From Clostridium amylolyticum (GTDB lineage: Bacteria > Bacillota > Clostridia > Clostridiales > Clostridiaceae): DNA of 64,000 nucleotides. Shown in pieces: positions 8,679-17,663 of the stretch. Position 1 is the first letter of the stretch; each line of letters begins with the position of its first letter. A model generated the notes under the pieces. It had not been told where the DNA came from. It searched no databases and saw only the letters and a list, made by a program, of their open reading frames with translations. The translations under genes were made by a program, and so were the position numbers. Location: positions 1 to 64,000 of the forward strand of contig NZ_FQZO01000002.1 of NCBI RefSeq assembly GCF_900142075.1. Direction: 5' to 3'.

Positions 8679-9560
8679 TTAACTTTCCAATATCTCCACA
8701 AACTTTTTTGAAGCCGGAGATAGGGACACGCTCTTTGAATAACAAAAGCCAATGTTTCTTTTAGGTATCTCTTCTACTGTGGTAACTTCAAATAAGGTTC
8801 CATTATCAAAATACTCTTGGGAAAATTCTTTAATAACGCAAGCTATCCCTAAGTTTATTCTTGCAAATTCTAATAATAAGTCATGAGATCCAAGTTCAAT
8901 TTCTGAGGTGATTTTAACCCCTTTTGATAAAATGTACTTTTCCACATACTTTCTTGAATTTGATTTGTTGTCCAACAATATCAGCGGCATTTTTGCAAGT
9001 TCTTCAAAGCTTAAAGGCATGGAAAGGCTGCTTTTATACTTGTCTCCGCAAACAAAAACATCTTGTACCTCCATGCATTTTTTTATTTCTAAAGTTGTGT
9101 CTTCAATAGGAAAATTGCAAATGGCAATATCTATGGCACCTGACTTTAACATGGTGCACAGCTCTAGAGTGGTCTTATTTACAATCTTCAGCTTAATATT
9201 AGGATACTGATTATGAAAGCTATCTAAATATGGCAGCAAAAAGTATCTTGAAATAGCATCACCCACCCCTATTTTCAAATCTCCCAGCATTACATTTTTA
9301 GATTCTAAAATTTTTTCTTCCCCTACATTAATTAAATTTATAGCAGAATTTGCATACTCAAATAGGAGTTTCCCTTCATTAGTGAGGGTTACCCCTCTAG
9401 AGGTTCTTGTAAAAAGTCTTACCTCCAGTTCCTCTTCCAGCTGCATAATCGCTTGACTTACAGCGGGCTGAGTCATGTAAAGCGCCTTTGCCCCTTTAGA
9501 AAAGCTTTCACATTTAGCTACTTCACAAAAGACCTTATATAAATCTAACTTACTTATCAT
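8679..9560 (-). CDS. LysR family transcriptional regulator
   Basis: 293 residues. The N-terminal winged helix-turn-helix is clear (LYKVFCEVAKCESFSKGAKA, then MTQPAVSQAIMQLEEELEV), followed by the two-lobed periplasmic-binding-like effector domain from about residue 90. The ATG used has AAGGAGTG upstream, removing eight residues of an earlier frame start. It is transcribed divergently from the CofE-like gene at 9690 with a 129-base shared promoter region, the classic arrangement for a LysR protein controlling its neighbour. Confidence 0.9.
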   Translation of the reverse strand: MISKLDLYKVFCEVAKCESFSKGAKALYMTQPAVSQAIMQLEEELEVRLFTRTSRGVTLTNEGKLLFEYANSAINLINVGEEKILESKNVMLGDLKIGVGDAISRYFLLPYLDSFHNQYPNIKLKIVNKTTLELCTMLKSGAIDIAICNFPIEDTTLEIKKCMEVQDVFVCGDKYKSSLSMPLSFEELAKMPLILLDNKSNSRKYVEKYILSKGVKITSEIELGSHDLLLEFARINLGIACVIKEFSQEYFDNGTLFEVTTVEEIPKRNIGFCYSKSVSLSPASKKFVEILES

Positions 9561-9601
9561 ATAAGCACTCCTTATACCTCTCATTACATATATTTATTTT
9601 A

Positions 9602-9638
9602 CTTATACCATATAAATATTATATAGTACAAGTATAAG
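9602..9638. promoter_or_regulatory. Candidate LysR operator in divergent promoter region
   Basis: Inverted arms CTTATAC (9602-9608) and GTATAAG (9632-9638), about 30 bases centre to centre, lie in the AT-rich gap between the LysR gene and the gene at 9690. This is only a pattern observation; it is a plausible LysR binding site by position. Confidence 0.3.
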
Positions 9639-9689
9639 GTATTAATTTTACGCCTTATATAAATTGAAGATAATTAAGGAGATATAAAT

Positions 9690-10880
9690 ATGGAAAGAAT
9701 GGTTGGAACTGTAGTTAGAGGTTTACGTGCCCCAATTATCAATAAAGGAGACGACATTACAGAAATAGTTGTTAACACTGTATTAAAAGCTTCTGAAATA
9801 GAAGGATATTCTATTAATGATAAGGATATAGTTACTGTAACAGAATCTGTAGTAGCACGTGCTCAAGGAAATTATGCCACTATTGATAACATTGCAAAAG
9901 ATGTTAAATCCATGTTCGGCGAAGATACTGTAGGTGTAATATTTCCTATTTTAAGCCGTAACCGCTTTGCTATTTGCCTTCGTGGTATAGCAAAAGGAAC
10001 TAAGAAAGTTGTTTTAATGCTTAGCTATCCTTCTGATGAGGTAGGCAACCATTTAGTAGATATGGATATGCTAGATGAAAAAGGAATTAATCCTTGGACA
10101 GATGTGTTAACTGAAGAAGAATTCCGTAAACATTTTGGATATAAGAAACATGTTTTCACTGGAGTAGATTATATTGAATACTACAAGTCTTTAATCGAAG
10201 AATATGGCACAGAGTGTGAAGTTATCTTCTCCAACAATGCAAAAACCATTTTAGATTATACAAAGAGCGTTCTTACTTGCGATATTCATACAAGATTTAG
10301 AACTAAGAGAATATTAAAAGCCAATGGTGGAGAAAAAATATACAGCCTTGATGATATTTTATCCACATCCATTGATGGCAGCGGATATAATGAAAATTAT
10401 GGTCTTTTAGGATCAAACAAAGCCACAGAAGAAACAGTTAAGCTTTTCCCACGTAACTGCCAGCCTGTAGTAGATAAAATACAAGCTATGCTTAAAGAAA
10501 AGACAGGTAAAACTGTAGAGGTTATGATCTATGGAGACGGAGCCTTTAAAGATCCAGTAGGTAAGATTTGGGAGCTTGCTGACCCAGTAGTATCACCTGC
10601 TTACACCTCAGGACTTGAAGGCACTCCTAATGAAGTTAAATTAAAATATCTTGCAGACAATAACTTTGCTGATTTAAAAGGAGAAGATCTTAAAAAAGCT
10701 ATCTCCGACTATATTACTCATAAAGAAGCAGACCTTGTAGGCTCTATGGAATCACAAGGTACTACTCCAAGACAGCTTACTGACCTTATAGGCTCACTAT
10801 CCGACCTAACTTCAGGCAGCGGTGACAAAGGTACTCCAATCATATACATCCAAGGTTATTTTGATAACTACACAAAGTAA
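9690..10880 (+). CDS. CofE-like ligase (coenzyme F420-0:L-glutamate ligase family)
   Basis: A 396-residue protein that I assign to the F420_ligase (CofE/FbiB N-domain) family from VRGLRAPIINKGDDI near the N-terminus, IVTVTESVVARAQGN, and the C-terminal IYGDGAFKDPVGKIWELADP. In methanogens and actinobacteria this family adds glutamate to coenzyme F420. Clostridia are not expected to make F420, and no cof/fbi genes are visible here, so the substrate may be different. It is longer than archaeal CofE (about 250 residues). A GGAG site precedes the ATG. Control by the divergent LysR protein is likely. Confidence 0.7.
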   Translation: MERMVGTVVRGLRAPIINKGDDITEIVVNTVLKASEIEGYSINDKDIVTVTESVVARAQGNYATIDNIAKDVKSMFGEDTVGVIFPILSRNRFAICLRGIAKGTKKVVLMLSYPSDEVGNHLVDMDMLDEKGINPWTDVLTEEEFRKHFGYKKHVFTGVDYIEYYKSLIEEYGTECEVIFSNNAKTILDYTKSVLTCDIHTRFRTKRILKANGGEKIYSLDDILSTSIDGSGYNENYGLLGSNKATEETVKLFPRNCQPVVDKIQAMLKEKTGKTVEVMIYGDGAFKDPVGKIWELADPVVSPAYTSGLEGTPNEVKLKYLADNNFADLKGEDLKKAISDYITHKEADLVGSMESQGTTPRQLTDLIGSLSDLTSGSGDKGTPIIYIQGYFDNYTK

Positions 10881-10886
10881 TACATA

Positions 10887-10921
10887 ATGGCAGCCATATG
10901 AGTTATTACTTATTGTAATTA
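10887..10921 (+). repeat. Dispersed repeat family 1, copy a (near-consensus)
   Basis: Begins ATGGCAGCCATATGAGTTAT and continues with TACTTATTGTAATTA. It lies 7 bases after the CofE-like stop codon. About nine related copies occur up to 46.4 kb in this window. Confidence 0.85.
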
Positions 10922-10975
10922 GGGAAAGCAAACAAGCATTTAGAAAAATACTTAAATTTAAATATATTGAATAAT

Positions 10976-11030
10976 AAAACCTCATTTACTCGTGGTTCGG
11001 TTCTCCGCACCTTGCCTAAATGAGGTTTTT
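10976..11030 (+). terminator. Terminator after the CofE-like gene
   Basis: Arms 10976-10988 (AAAACCTCATTTA) and 11017-11029 are exact complements, followed by T. The 28-base loop is GC-rich for this window and may contain a smaller stem. It can also serve the convergent ABC operon. Confidence 0.75.
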
Positions 11031-11112
11031 ACATCTATTCACTTAATTTCTTATGTTGAAAATAATACTATAGAGCTCTTTAAACTCTTAATGTTTCTTT
11101 ATTAGTTTCAAA

Positions 11113-11856
11113 TTACTCCCATCTAAAAAACTTAATAGATACCAAAATACATATCACAGCAATTATACTTACAATTAAAATTGGTAGTATTGCATTATCT
11201 ATGCTTAAATTAAGTGATGCGCTTTTTAAAAGCTTTATTCCCTGAGCTAAGGGTAAGATATCTGCCACTTTTTGAAGCGCTGTTGGCATGACCTCATATG
11301 GTAATGTTGCTCCTGAGAATATAAGCATAGGAAAGTATAGAATACTGGCAATAACACCTGCCATTTTAATATTTTTCGCTATTCCTCCCACCATAAATCC
11401 AATACTGAACATCGATGTCATTACTAATGCATACGCTCCTAAAAAGTTTATCCATGAACCTCTAAACTGAAACTTAAAAAATACCTTTGCTGTTAAATAA
11501 ACAAGTATTAATGAAACAATGGCATATAAAGCATAGATTACTCCTTGAACTACTAAAATCATAGATGGGCTAACTGGTGTTACTCTAAATCTTTTTAATA
11601 TCTTTCTGTGACGATACTCAGATAATACTAATGGTAACCCCATAATACCACCTGCACATATTGCAATGGTTGATACAGCTGCAAAGGATTGTTCCATGAA
11701 TGTAAAATCAGCTTCAGGAAATGCAGGTTTATTGCCATAAATAACACCTAAGATAACAGTTACCACCATCGGCATACAGATTGCAAAGATGAACATATCC
11801 ATGCCTCTTAGTGATAACTTTAATTCAGTCTTTAACATTGTTCTAAATACTTTCAT
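11113..11856 (-). CDS. ABC-2 type exporter permease
   Basis: 247 residues with six predicted transmembrane helices in the ABC-2 arrangement; ICAGGIMGLPLVLSEYRHRK carries the coupling-helix region followed by FRVTPVSP. It would form the channel of a drug or peptide exporter together with the ATPase at 11843, whose gene it overlaps by 14 bases, a sign of translational coupling. A GGAGG site lies inside the end of that gene. Regulation by the MerR protein encoded upstream is likely. Confidence 0.85.
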   Translation of the reverse strand: MKVFRTMLKTELKLSLRGMDMFIFAICMPMVVTVILGVIYGNKPAFPEADFTFMEQSFAAVSTIAICAGGIMGLPLVLSEYRHRKILKRFRVTPVSPSMILVVQGVIYALYAIVSLILVYLTAKVFFKFQFRGSWINFLGAYALVMTSMFSIGFMVGGIAKNIKMAGVIASILYFPMLIFSGATLPYEVMPTALQKVADILPLAQGIKLLKSASLNLSIDNAILPILIVSIIAVICILVSIKFFRWE

Positions 11857-12574
11857 CCTCTAATTCCTCCTCATCTACAAACCATAAATAAGCATCCTCA
11901 AAGTTTTCATATGGACTCAATGCCACTGCTTCTTCAACTGTTCCATAGAAATCTATTACTCCATTTTTCAAAATACATATTTTATCGCACAGAACTTCAA
12001 CCTCATCCATGAAATGAGATGTTAAAAGGATTGTGAGTCCTTGCTTCTTTAAGTTTAATAAGCACTTCCACACATCTCTTCTAGACTTTACATCTAGCCC
12101 TGTTGTAAGTTCGTCTAGGAATACTACTTCTGGACTGGGAATTAACGCTAGGATAATAAATAATCGTTGCTTTTCACCTCCAGATAGTTCGCTTACTAGA
12201 TTCTCAACCTTATCTTGAAGGTCAAACTGCTCTAATAATTTATTGCAATCTAATGGATTTTTATAAAGAACTTCAGTTATTTCACACAACTCTTTCACCG
12301 TAATCTTATCTTGATAATTAGATTCTTGAAACTGAACCCCAACTCTCTGAAATAGCTTTTTTCTTTCTTTTTGAGGATTCATACCTAGGATGGATACCTG
12401 CCCATGATCAAAATTCTTTGTACCTAAAATACACTCTATGATAGTGCTCTTCCCTGCCCCATTGGCTCCAAGCAATCCAAATACCTCACCTTTCTTTACC
12501 GTTAAACTAACATCCTTCAGCACTTGAACATCCTCATAGGATTTATAAAGATTATGAACTTTTATTACTTCCAT
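11843..12574 (-). CDS. ABC exporter ATP-binding protein
   Basis: 243 residues with Walker A (GLLGANGAGKST), Q-loop, signature LSGGEKQRL, Walker B (VVFLDELTTGLD) and the H-loop histidine (LTSHFMDE). It resembles the CcmA/DrrA-type ATPases of ABC-2 exporters. AGGAGGG precedes the ATG. A 39-base element that matches the region before the merR gene lies 28 bases upstream of the start, overlapping the merR 3' end, and probably provides an internal regulated promoter. Confidence 0.9.
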   Translation of the reverse strand: MEVIKVHNLYKSYEDVQVLKDVSLTVKKGEVFGLLGANGAGKSTIIECILGTKNFDHGQVSILGMNPQKERKKLFQRVGVQFQESNYQDKITVKELCEITEVLYKNPLDCNKLLEQFDLQDKVENLVSELSGGEKQRLFIILALIPSPEVVFLDELTTGLDVKSRRDVWKCLLNLKKQGLTILLTSHFMDEVEVLCDKICILKNGVIDFYGTVEEAVALSPYENFEDAYLWFVDEEELEDESI

Positions 12575-12601
12575 ATGTTATTCCCTCCTTTTGATAAAAG
12601 A

Positions 12602-12640
12602 ATAACACCATCACAAAGTCTGGTGTTAAAATGTAGAGTT
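12602..12640 (-). promoter_or_regulatory. Candidate MerR operator/promoter, copy A (before ABC operon)
   Basis: This stretch matches 13417-13455 at 30 of 39 positions without gaps, with an 11-base identical core AAAGTCTGGTG. It ends 28 bases from the ABC ATPase start; the other copy ends 27 bases from the merR start. It overlaps the last codons of merR and also holds the inverted repeat AACACCA/TGGTGTT. Confidence 0.6.
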
Positions 12641-13390
12641 TGTATTAAATTCATTTTTCATAAATTCTAATTGCTTCAATATACTCTTTGCATTTTTTTC
12701 TGCATCACTTAAGGAGGTAAGAAGCTTATCACATGCTGTAACAATCTCCTCATTGTTTTTTGGTTTATTAATTGCCTCTCTAATATCAGTTTCCTTACTT
12801 TCTGATAGGGAATTGATCATTCTTAAAATTGCTGAAAGGGAGTAGTTAGCACAACGTAAGGTACGTATTATCTTCAATCTATTAATATCACTTTCAGTAT
12901 AAACTCGATACCCATTCTGCTTTCTCTTAACAGTAAGTAGACCATTCATCTCCCAATTTCTTAATGTGTCCATTGTAACTTGAAGATAGTCTGCCGCCTG
13001 CTTTCTTGTAAAAAGCCTATAATTACCTTTAGCATCTCCCCCTAATAAAAGCTTCTTTGAAAGCTCTATGGCTTCCTCTGCATTTTTTCGCTCTTGTTTT
13101 ATCTGATTTATATAATCATTTGTACAGTTAATTGCCTCTTGAAACTCACCCTTGGCAGATAACTTAACAACATTGATTATCTTCTTTCTAAGCCCATTTT
13201 GTAGAACCTCTACCTTAAAGGCAGTTCTAGCTAGGTTAAACTGCTCTACATGATAGTCAGTAAATACTCTATAACCATTTGATAGTCTATTCACCTTTGG
13301 TATTAATTCAAGCTTTTCGTACAGGCGTACAGTGTTGGAATGTACCCCAACTCTTTTAGCTACTTCTGCTGTTTTATATATCTTATCCAT
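12626..13390 (-). CDS. MerR family regulator with two MerR helix-turn-helix domains
   Basis: 254 residues. The first MerR domain (residues about 5-50) reads KTAEVAKRVGVHSNTVRLYE with NGYRVFTDYHVEQ as wing. A second one starts near residue 125: FTRKQAADYLQVTMDTLRNW, NGYRVYTESDINRLKIIRTL. Each is followed by a helical stretch, and there is no obvious drug-binding domain. Single-domain MerR proteins dimerise on a palindrome; this one carries both halves in one chain. It lies directly upstream of the ABC exporter genes and shares a 39-base upstream element with them, so it probably autoregulates and controls the exporter. Confidence 0.85.
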   Translation of the reverse strand: MDKIYKTAEVAKRVGVHSNTVRLYEKLELIPKVNRLSNGYRVFTDYHVEQFNLARTAFKVEVLQNGLRKKIINVVKLSAKGEFQEAINCTNDYINQIKQERKNAEEAIELSKKLLLGGDAKGNYRLFTRKQAADYLQVTMDTLRNWEMNGLLTVKRKQNGYRVYTESDINRLKIIRTLRCANYSLSAILRMINSLSESKETDIREAINKPKNNEEIVTACDKLLTSLSDAEKNAKSILKQLEFMKNEFNTNSTF

Positions 13391-13416
13391 ACTATCTGCA
13401 CCTCCATGCCATTATC

Positions 13417-13455
13417 ATAACACTTATAGAAAGTCTGGTGATATAGTGGAGAGTT
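13417..13455 (-). promoter_or_regulatory. Candidate MerR operator/promoter, copy B (before merR)
   Basis: Matches copy A (12602-12640) at 30 of 39 positions and lies 27 bases upstream of the merR ATG. A -10-like TGTTATGATAAT overlaps the downstream edge on the minus strand. Confidence 0.6.
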
Positions 13456-13946
13456 CTATTTCATTCTTAGTTTAGTTTCACTATTGAAATCTAAATTTAC
13501 TAACTAGTAAAGTATTGCATTCTTAGTAATTTTGCGGTATATTTTGGTAAAGCTTAATTATTCTTAGGCGAAAGGAGTGATTTTTTTATGCAAAAGTTAT
13601 ATGAGGTGATTATAAAATAATTGCATATTAGTTCAAAAGGCTTTTTTATCAGTATTTAGGTACTTTTATTTGTTATGCCCTTTGAACAACTTTGATTTAA
13701 CCTTTCAGCCTTAATAGTTTGTATTAGAATTCATAGTGCAGTTAATATGTACTTTTAAATACTAATATTAAGAATACCGCAGTAGGTTAATCTTGCTGTG
13801 GTATTTTTATGTTCTTTTTTATCTAAAGCGTTAATAGTTAAATTTGCTAATGATAATTCCTTCATATCTTCATATAACTTTATCTCTAATTCAGGTTAAG
13901 CTTTGATTTTATGACTTATAAAAATGAGAGATATAGGAGTGATTTT
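13456..13946 (+). other. Long intergenic stretch with a ten-codon reading frame and a terminator
   Basis: About 490 bases without a convincing gene. A ribosome binding site AAAGGAGTGA (13571-13580) is followed by ATG at 13588 and only MQKLYEVIIK before a stop, which looks like either a leader peptide or the start of a lost gene. A hairpin with arms AATACCGCAG (13773-13782) and CTGTGGTATT (13796-13805) followed by TTTTA is a plus-strand terminator, which supports a short transcript from about 13.55 to 13.81 kb. Confidence 0.35.
13773..13809 (+). terminator. Intergenic terminator
   Basis: Ten-base stem AATACCGCAG/CTGTGGTATT with one G-U pair, 13-base loop and a T-rich tail. No gene of normal size ends before it on this strand. 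Confidence 0.6.
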
Positions 13947-15020
13947 GTGTTTAAATTAGAAAGAAAAGATTATAAAAAAGTAATCAATTTAGTTAAATCT
14001 CAAGATGAATTATCAGTATTCTCTGTTATCAATGGTGAAAATCCTGGTACAATCTATGCAAACAACATTATTAATCCAACTGCTGCATTGATAAAAACCA
14101 GTGAATGTAATTTAATTGCTGGTAATCCAAATGATGAAGTATTTAATTCTCAAGTATCTGAAGAATTAGATTTTTGGGATCAGCTAGTTCCTGATTCTTT
14201 AGAATGGATGGATAAAATACCGACTATTCACAAAAATAATTTCATTAGAAAATATAAAAGAAGGCATTATGTGTTATCTAATGATAACTTTGTGGATTAT
14301 ACTGATCCTTTGAAAATTGGATATATATTAGAAAAAGTTAATATATCTTTCTTAAAAGAAAGTTCCCTTGAAAATTCAGAAATAATACTAGAAGTATTGA
14401 GTGAAAATTGGGGTAGCGAGGAAATTTTTAAAAAACATGGTACAGGGTATTTAGTACGCAATGACAAGATAATTGTGAGTTGGGTATTAAGTGATTGTAG
14501 TTTTGAAAAAACAATTGCAATTGGTATACACACAGATAAAAGGTATAGAAGGAATGGTTTCGGGAAAATAGCTGCTTCTGCAACCGTTAAAGATTGCTTT
14601 GCTAAGGGATATAAAAAAATTGATTGGCTTTGCGTAGATTCTAATAAAGGTTCAATCGCAATTGCTGAAAAGCTAGGATTTAAACTTATTAATCTCTATT
14701 ATTCCTTCACTTCATACCCTCCAATTGAGAACTTAAAAGATTTATCTGAATCTGAATGGTACCAATGGGGTGAATATTTAGAAGAGGCTTCTAAAACCGA
14801 GGAGTGTTTGCTACTGGAATGTATTTATGCTTATATAAAATCTAATGATGTTGAAAAAACTATTAATATTATGACAAATATTAAGCAAAAAAATATTGAA
14901 TTAGATTATTTAACATTTAAAAACTGGATTATTAATCTTCAAAGCTATGATATGTGTTCTAACTTTACTAAAAAAGCTTGGATTAATTTCTTAAATGAAA
15001 ATATTCCCAATGTCGACTAA
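13947..15020 (+). CDS. Two-part GNAT acetyltransferase (GNAT_acetyltran type) with C-terminal extension
   Basis: About 357 residues. The N-terminal part (residues 1-150) has the layout of the degenerate domain of long Firmicute GNATs. The C-terminal GNAT core holds TIAIGIHTDKRYRRNGFGKI, the acetyl-CoA loop, and DSNKGSIAIAEKLGFK as motif B; a helical tail of about 90 residues follows. The GTG at 13947 is preferred because AGGAGTGA lies seven bases upstream, whereas the ATG twelve codons earlier has no site. Substrate unknown. A terminator follows. Confidence 0.75.
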   Translation: MFKLERKDYKKVINLVKSQDELSVFSVINGENPGTIYANNIINPTAALIKTSECNLIAGNPNDEVFNSQVSEELDFWDQLVPDSLEWMDKIPTIHKNNFIRKYKRRHYVLSNDNFVDYTDPLKIGYILEKVNISFLKESSLENSEIILEVLSENWGSEEIFKKHGTGYLVRNDKIIVSWVLSDCSFEKTIAIGIHTDKRYRRNGFGKIAASATVKDCFAKGYKKIDWLCVDSNKGSIAIAEKLGFKLINLYYSFTSYPPIENLKDLSESEWYQWGEYLEEASKTEECLLLECIYAYIKSNDVEKTINIMTNIKQKNIELDYLTFKNWIINLQSYDMCSNFTKKAWINFLNENIPNVD

Positions 15021-15063
15021 CACTTATATATTTGCATGATATTTTTCATAAAGGATGTATTAA

Positions 15064-15096
15064 GGACTTACTTTAATAAAGTAAGTCTTGTTTTCA
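15064..15096 (+). terminator. Terminator after the long GNAT gene
   Basis: Arms GGACTTACTTT (15064-15074) and AAAGTAAGTCT (15078-15088) with a three-base loop, followed by TGTTTTCAT. Confidence 0.6.
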
Positions 15097-15148
15097 TACC
15101 TCTAGGACAGTATTATAAATAATCCTAATTCTTTATCCCATCGCTGGA

Positions 15149-16009
15149 TTAAATCAGCTTTCTAATAAAATTATAAGCATACTCATCTTCAACTGAAGAT
15201 AATTTTACATGTCCAAAAGTTGTTTCTTGACAAGAAAAGCTTAAAAGTTCTTTTAATTTTTCATAATGCAATTCCCTATCTACCCTTACTTTGCTAAAGA
15301 GAATTTTTTGAGCACAAGGTTTGCTATTTGCATCTGAAGGTAACATAAGCAGAGCTATACCTCCCACATATTTATTTTTATTTAAATTAGGCTTAACCAT
15401 ATTTATATATGTAATACCGTCATTAGCACTTTGTAAATTGAAGAATACAAGCTTGTCAAAAGTATTGTAACCTCCTTTAAATAACTTAACAACTTCGCCA
15501 TTAGAAAGAATTTTAAATACTACATTATCATCGCAAAATTCGACGATACCTTCATGTATAGCTCCTTCCTTAGCTATATTGGTAACTAAAAAATAAACAT
15601 AATATTTGTCTTGAAATATATCTGTATTAACATCCATATTATTTTCTAAGTTTTCCATATCAGCTGCTGTTAATGGAGTATAAATAAGTTTATCTATACT
15701 TATGTTATATACTTCACAAATATATATTAAGGTTTCTATAGATGGAAAAGCTTCTGCTGATTTGTATTTAGAAAGTAAATCTTCTGAAACCCCTATCTTC
15801 CTAGCAAGATTTTTTTGTGTTATTTCTAACTGAATAAGCTTTTTTAAATTGTATATAAATATTTTAGATGTTTTTTCATATATGTTATTTTTTAAAGCTT
15901 TTATTATATTGATATCACACATCACACTATCATTATTATATTTTATATACTCTAATCTATCTTTTACTTTTTCATCTATTTCTTTAATTTTACCTAACTC
16001 ATTCTTCAA
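15149..16009 (-). CDS. XRE family transcriptional regulator
   Basis: 286 residues starting at TTG five bases after GGAGGGG. A Cro/CI helix-turn-helix lies at about residues 56-105 (LIQLEITQKNLARKIGVSED, then LLSKYKSAEAFPSIETLIYI). The C-terminal 170 residues form an apparent sensor domain that I do not recognise (YYVYFLVTNIAKEGAIHEG; VVFKILSNGEV). It is transcribed divergently from the mraY-like gene at 16267 across a 257-base gap and is the obvious candidate to regulate it. Confidence 0.8.
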   Translation of the reverse strand: MKNELGKIKEIDEKVKDRLEYIKYNNDSVMCDINIIKALKNNIYEKTSKIFIYNLKKLIQLEITQKNLARKIGVSEDLLSKYKSAEAFPSIETLIYICEVYNISIDKLIYTPLTAADMENLENNMDVNTDIFQDKYYVYFLVTNIAKEGAIHEGIVEFCDDNVVFKILSNGEVVKLFKGGYNTFDKLVFFNLQSANDGITYINMVKPNLNKNKYVGGIALLMLPSDANSKPCAQKILFSKVRVDRELHYEKLKELLSFSCQETTFGHVKLSSVEDEYAYNFIRKLI

Positions 16010-16266
16010 AATTACCCCTCCAAATTATATTTACAATCAAGTTACTTGAATAATATTCAATTTAATATTTTATACTTTTCAATTTATTTTGATATTAATA
16101 TATAGTTATTGTTACAACTCCATCAATATATTACCATAATTATGAAGTTAAAATAAACTTTTCTCCTCTGTTCATAAAAAATCAAAACATTATTTATTTT
16201 AGAAATTACAACATTATTAAGAACTTAATAGACGTTAAGAAAATATTAAGTTAGAAAGGATTTATT

Positions 16267-17221
16267 ATGAGTACTATTATATATGCTGTATTATTTAGTT
16301 TTTTATTATCTACAGTTACTGGTTTATTGCTCATACCATTATTTAAAAAATTAAATTTAGGTCAAAACATTAAAAAGGGAATTCCAATAAGTCATAAAAA
16401 AAAGGCTGGAACTCCTACCTTTGGTGGTATTATTTTTATTTTTTCATCAATAATAACAATGTTATTTATGATAAAAAATTATAATAAAGAAGTCCTGCTT
16501 GTGATATCTTCACTTATTGCTTTTGGATTTATAGGTTTCATTGATGATGCTTTAAAGAAAATACATAAAAAAAAATGAAGGATTAACTTCAAAAGGAAAA
16601 ATGATTTTATTACTTTTTGTATCAAGTATTTTTGCTATTTATTCATACTATAATCCTTCAATTGGTTCAATAATTATGTTTCCATTTACTAAAAAATTAT
16701 TTGACTTAAGAATTTTATACATACCCTTTATTATTTTTTATTACGTATCAACAACTAATGCATTAAACCTAACAGACGGTCTAGACGGACTTGCTACCTC
16801 TGTAACACTACTTGTAGTAACATTCTTTACTTTACTATCTTTTGGAATGGGTTATTATACATTATCAATTATCTGCGGTTGTATAGCAGGTGCTTTATTA
16901 GGATTCTTACGATATAATTGTTATCCAGCTAAAATAATTATGGGAGATACTGGTTCTTTAGCCCTTGGTGGTGCTGTTGCAACAATAGCTATGATACTCA
17001 AAAACCCATTTATTGTTATTATTGTCGGAGGAATTTACGTTATTGAAGCATTATCATCATTAATTCAAATAGTATTTTTCAAACTATTTGGTAAACGTAT
17101 TTTTAAAATGGCTCCTATTCATCACTCCTTTGAGTTATATGGCTGGCATGAAACCAAAATAGTTTCAGTATTTTCTATAATAACAACAATCTTATGTCTT
17201 ATTGGATTTCTATTTATGTAA
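16267..17221 (+). pseudogene. mraY: MraY-like phospho-MurNAc-pentapeptide transferase, frameshifted in an A9 run
   Basis: The first frame (16267-16578) gives HKKKAGTPTFGGIIF and GFIDDALKK, the second (to 17221) gives NEGLTSKGK, ALNLTDGLDGLA, MGDTGSLALGG and PIHHSFELYGWHE. Together they make one MraY of about 316 residues with the catalytic Asp pair and the GDTGS Asp. MraY makes lipid I for peptidoglycan. The frames part at nine consecutive A (16567-16575), where one fewer A restores the normal sequence. The histidine cluster reads HHS instead of HHH. It is outside any dcw cluster, so it is probably a second copy. A true mutation, slippage, and a sequencing error are all possible. Confidence 0.8.
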
Positions 17222-17663
17222 TTAACAGTATTACTTTTTAACATAACAAACTCACTCCCCTGATTAAGCCTAAAAATTATAGATACTGTCATGTCACAAT
17301 AATAAATTAGTGATAAAGATTAAAAAGCACATGCATCTTTTCCTAACTTAATTAATGATAAATCGTTTTGCTACTATTTATATTATTAGATTAGTTTTAA
17401 AACATAATAAATGTTCTAAGACTCAGCTTAGTGTTACCAACACTAAGCTTTTCTTATTTATAGGATATCAAATTTTTATTGGAATAATTGACATAAAATA
17501 AACTCCTATTAAAGTACTATAACTTTACATACAAATTAAAAGCACAGAAAAAGCACTCCATCTTGTAAAGATAAGTGCTAATTTCTTCAATTGTAAATTA
17601 AATATACATATTAATTTATTTTATTATATAATTTTTTCTAAATTCATTCTTCCCTTATTAGCC
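17222..17663. other. Intergenic stretch with terminator only
   Basis: About 440 AT-rich bases. Apart from the hairpin at 17425-17455 and a weak AGCACT/AGTGCT inverted repeat near 17550-17576 I see no gene or known RNA. Confidence 0.4.
17425..17455 (+). terminator. Terminator downstream of the mraY-like gene
   Basis: Arms AGCTTAGTGTT (17425-17435) and AACACTAAGCT (17439-17449) with a three-base loop and TTTCTTATTT after it. Confidence 0.7.

Noticed and set aside
12626..13390. Two MerR domains read as an assembly or fusion artefact
   Set aside because: The frame is continuous, both domains are well formed and differ from each other, and a linker joins them, so it is a true two-domain protein.
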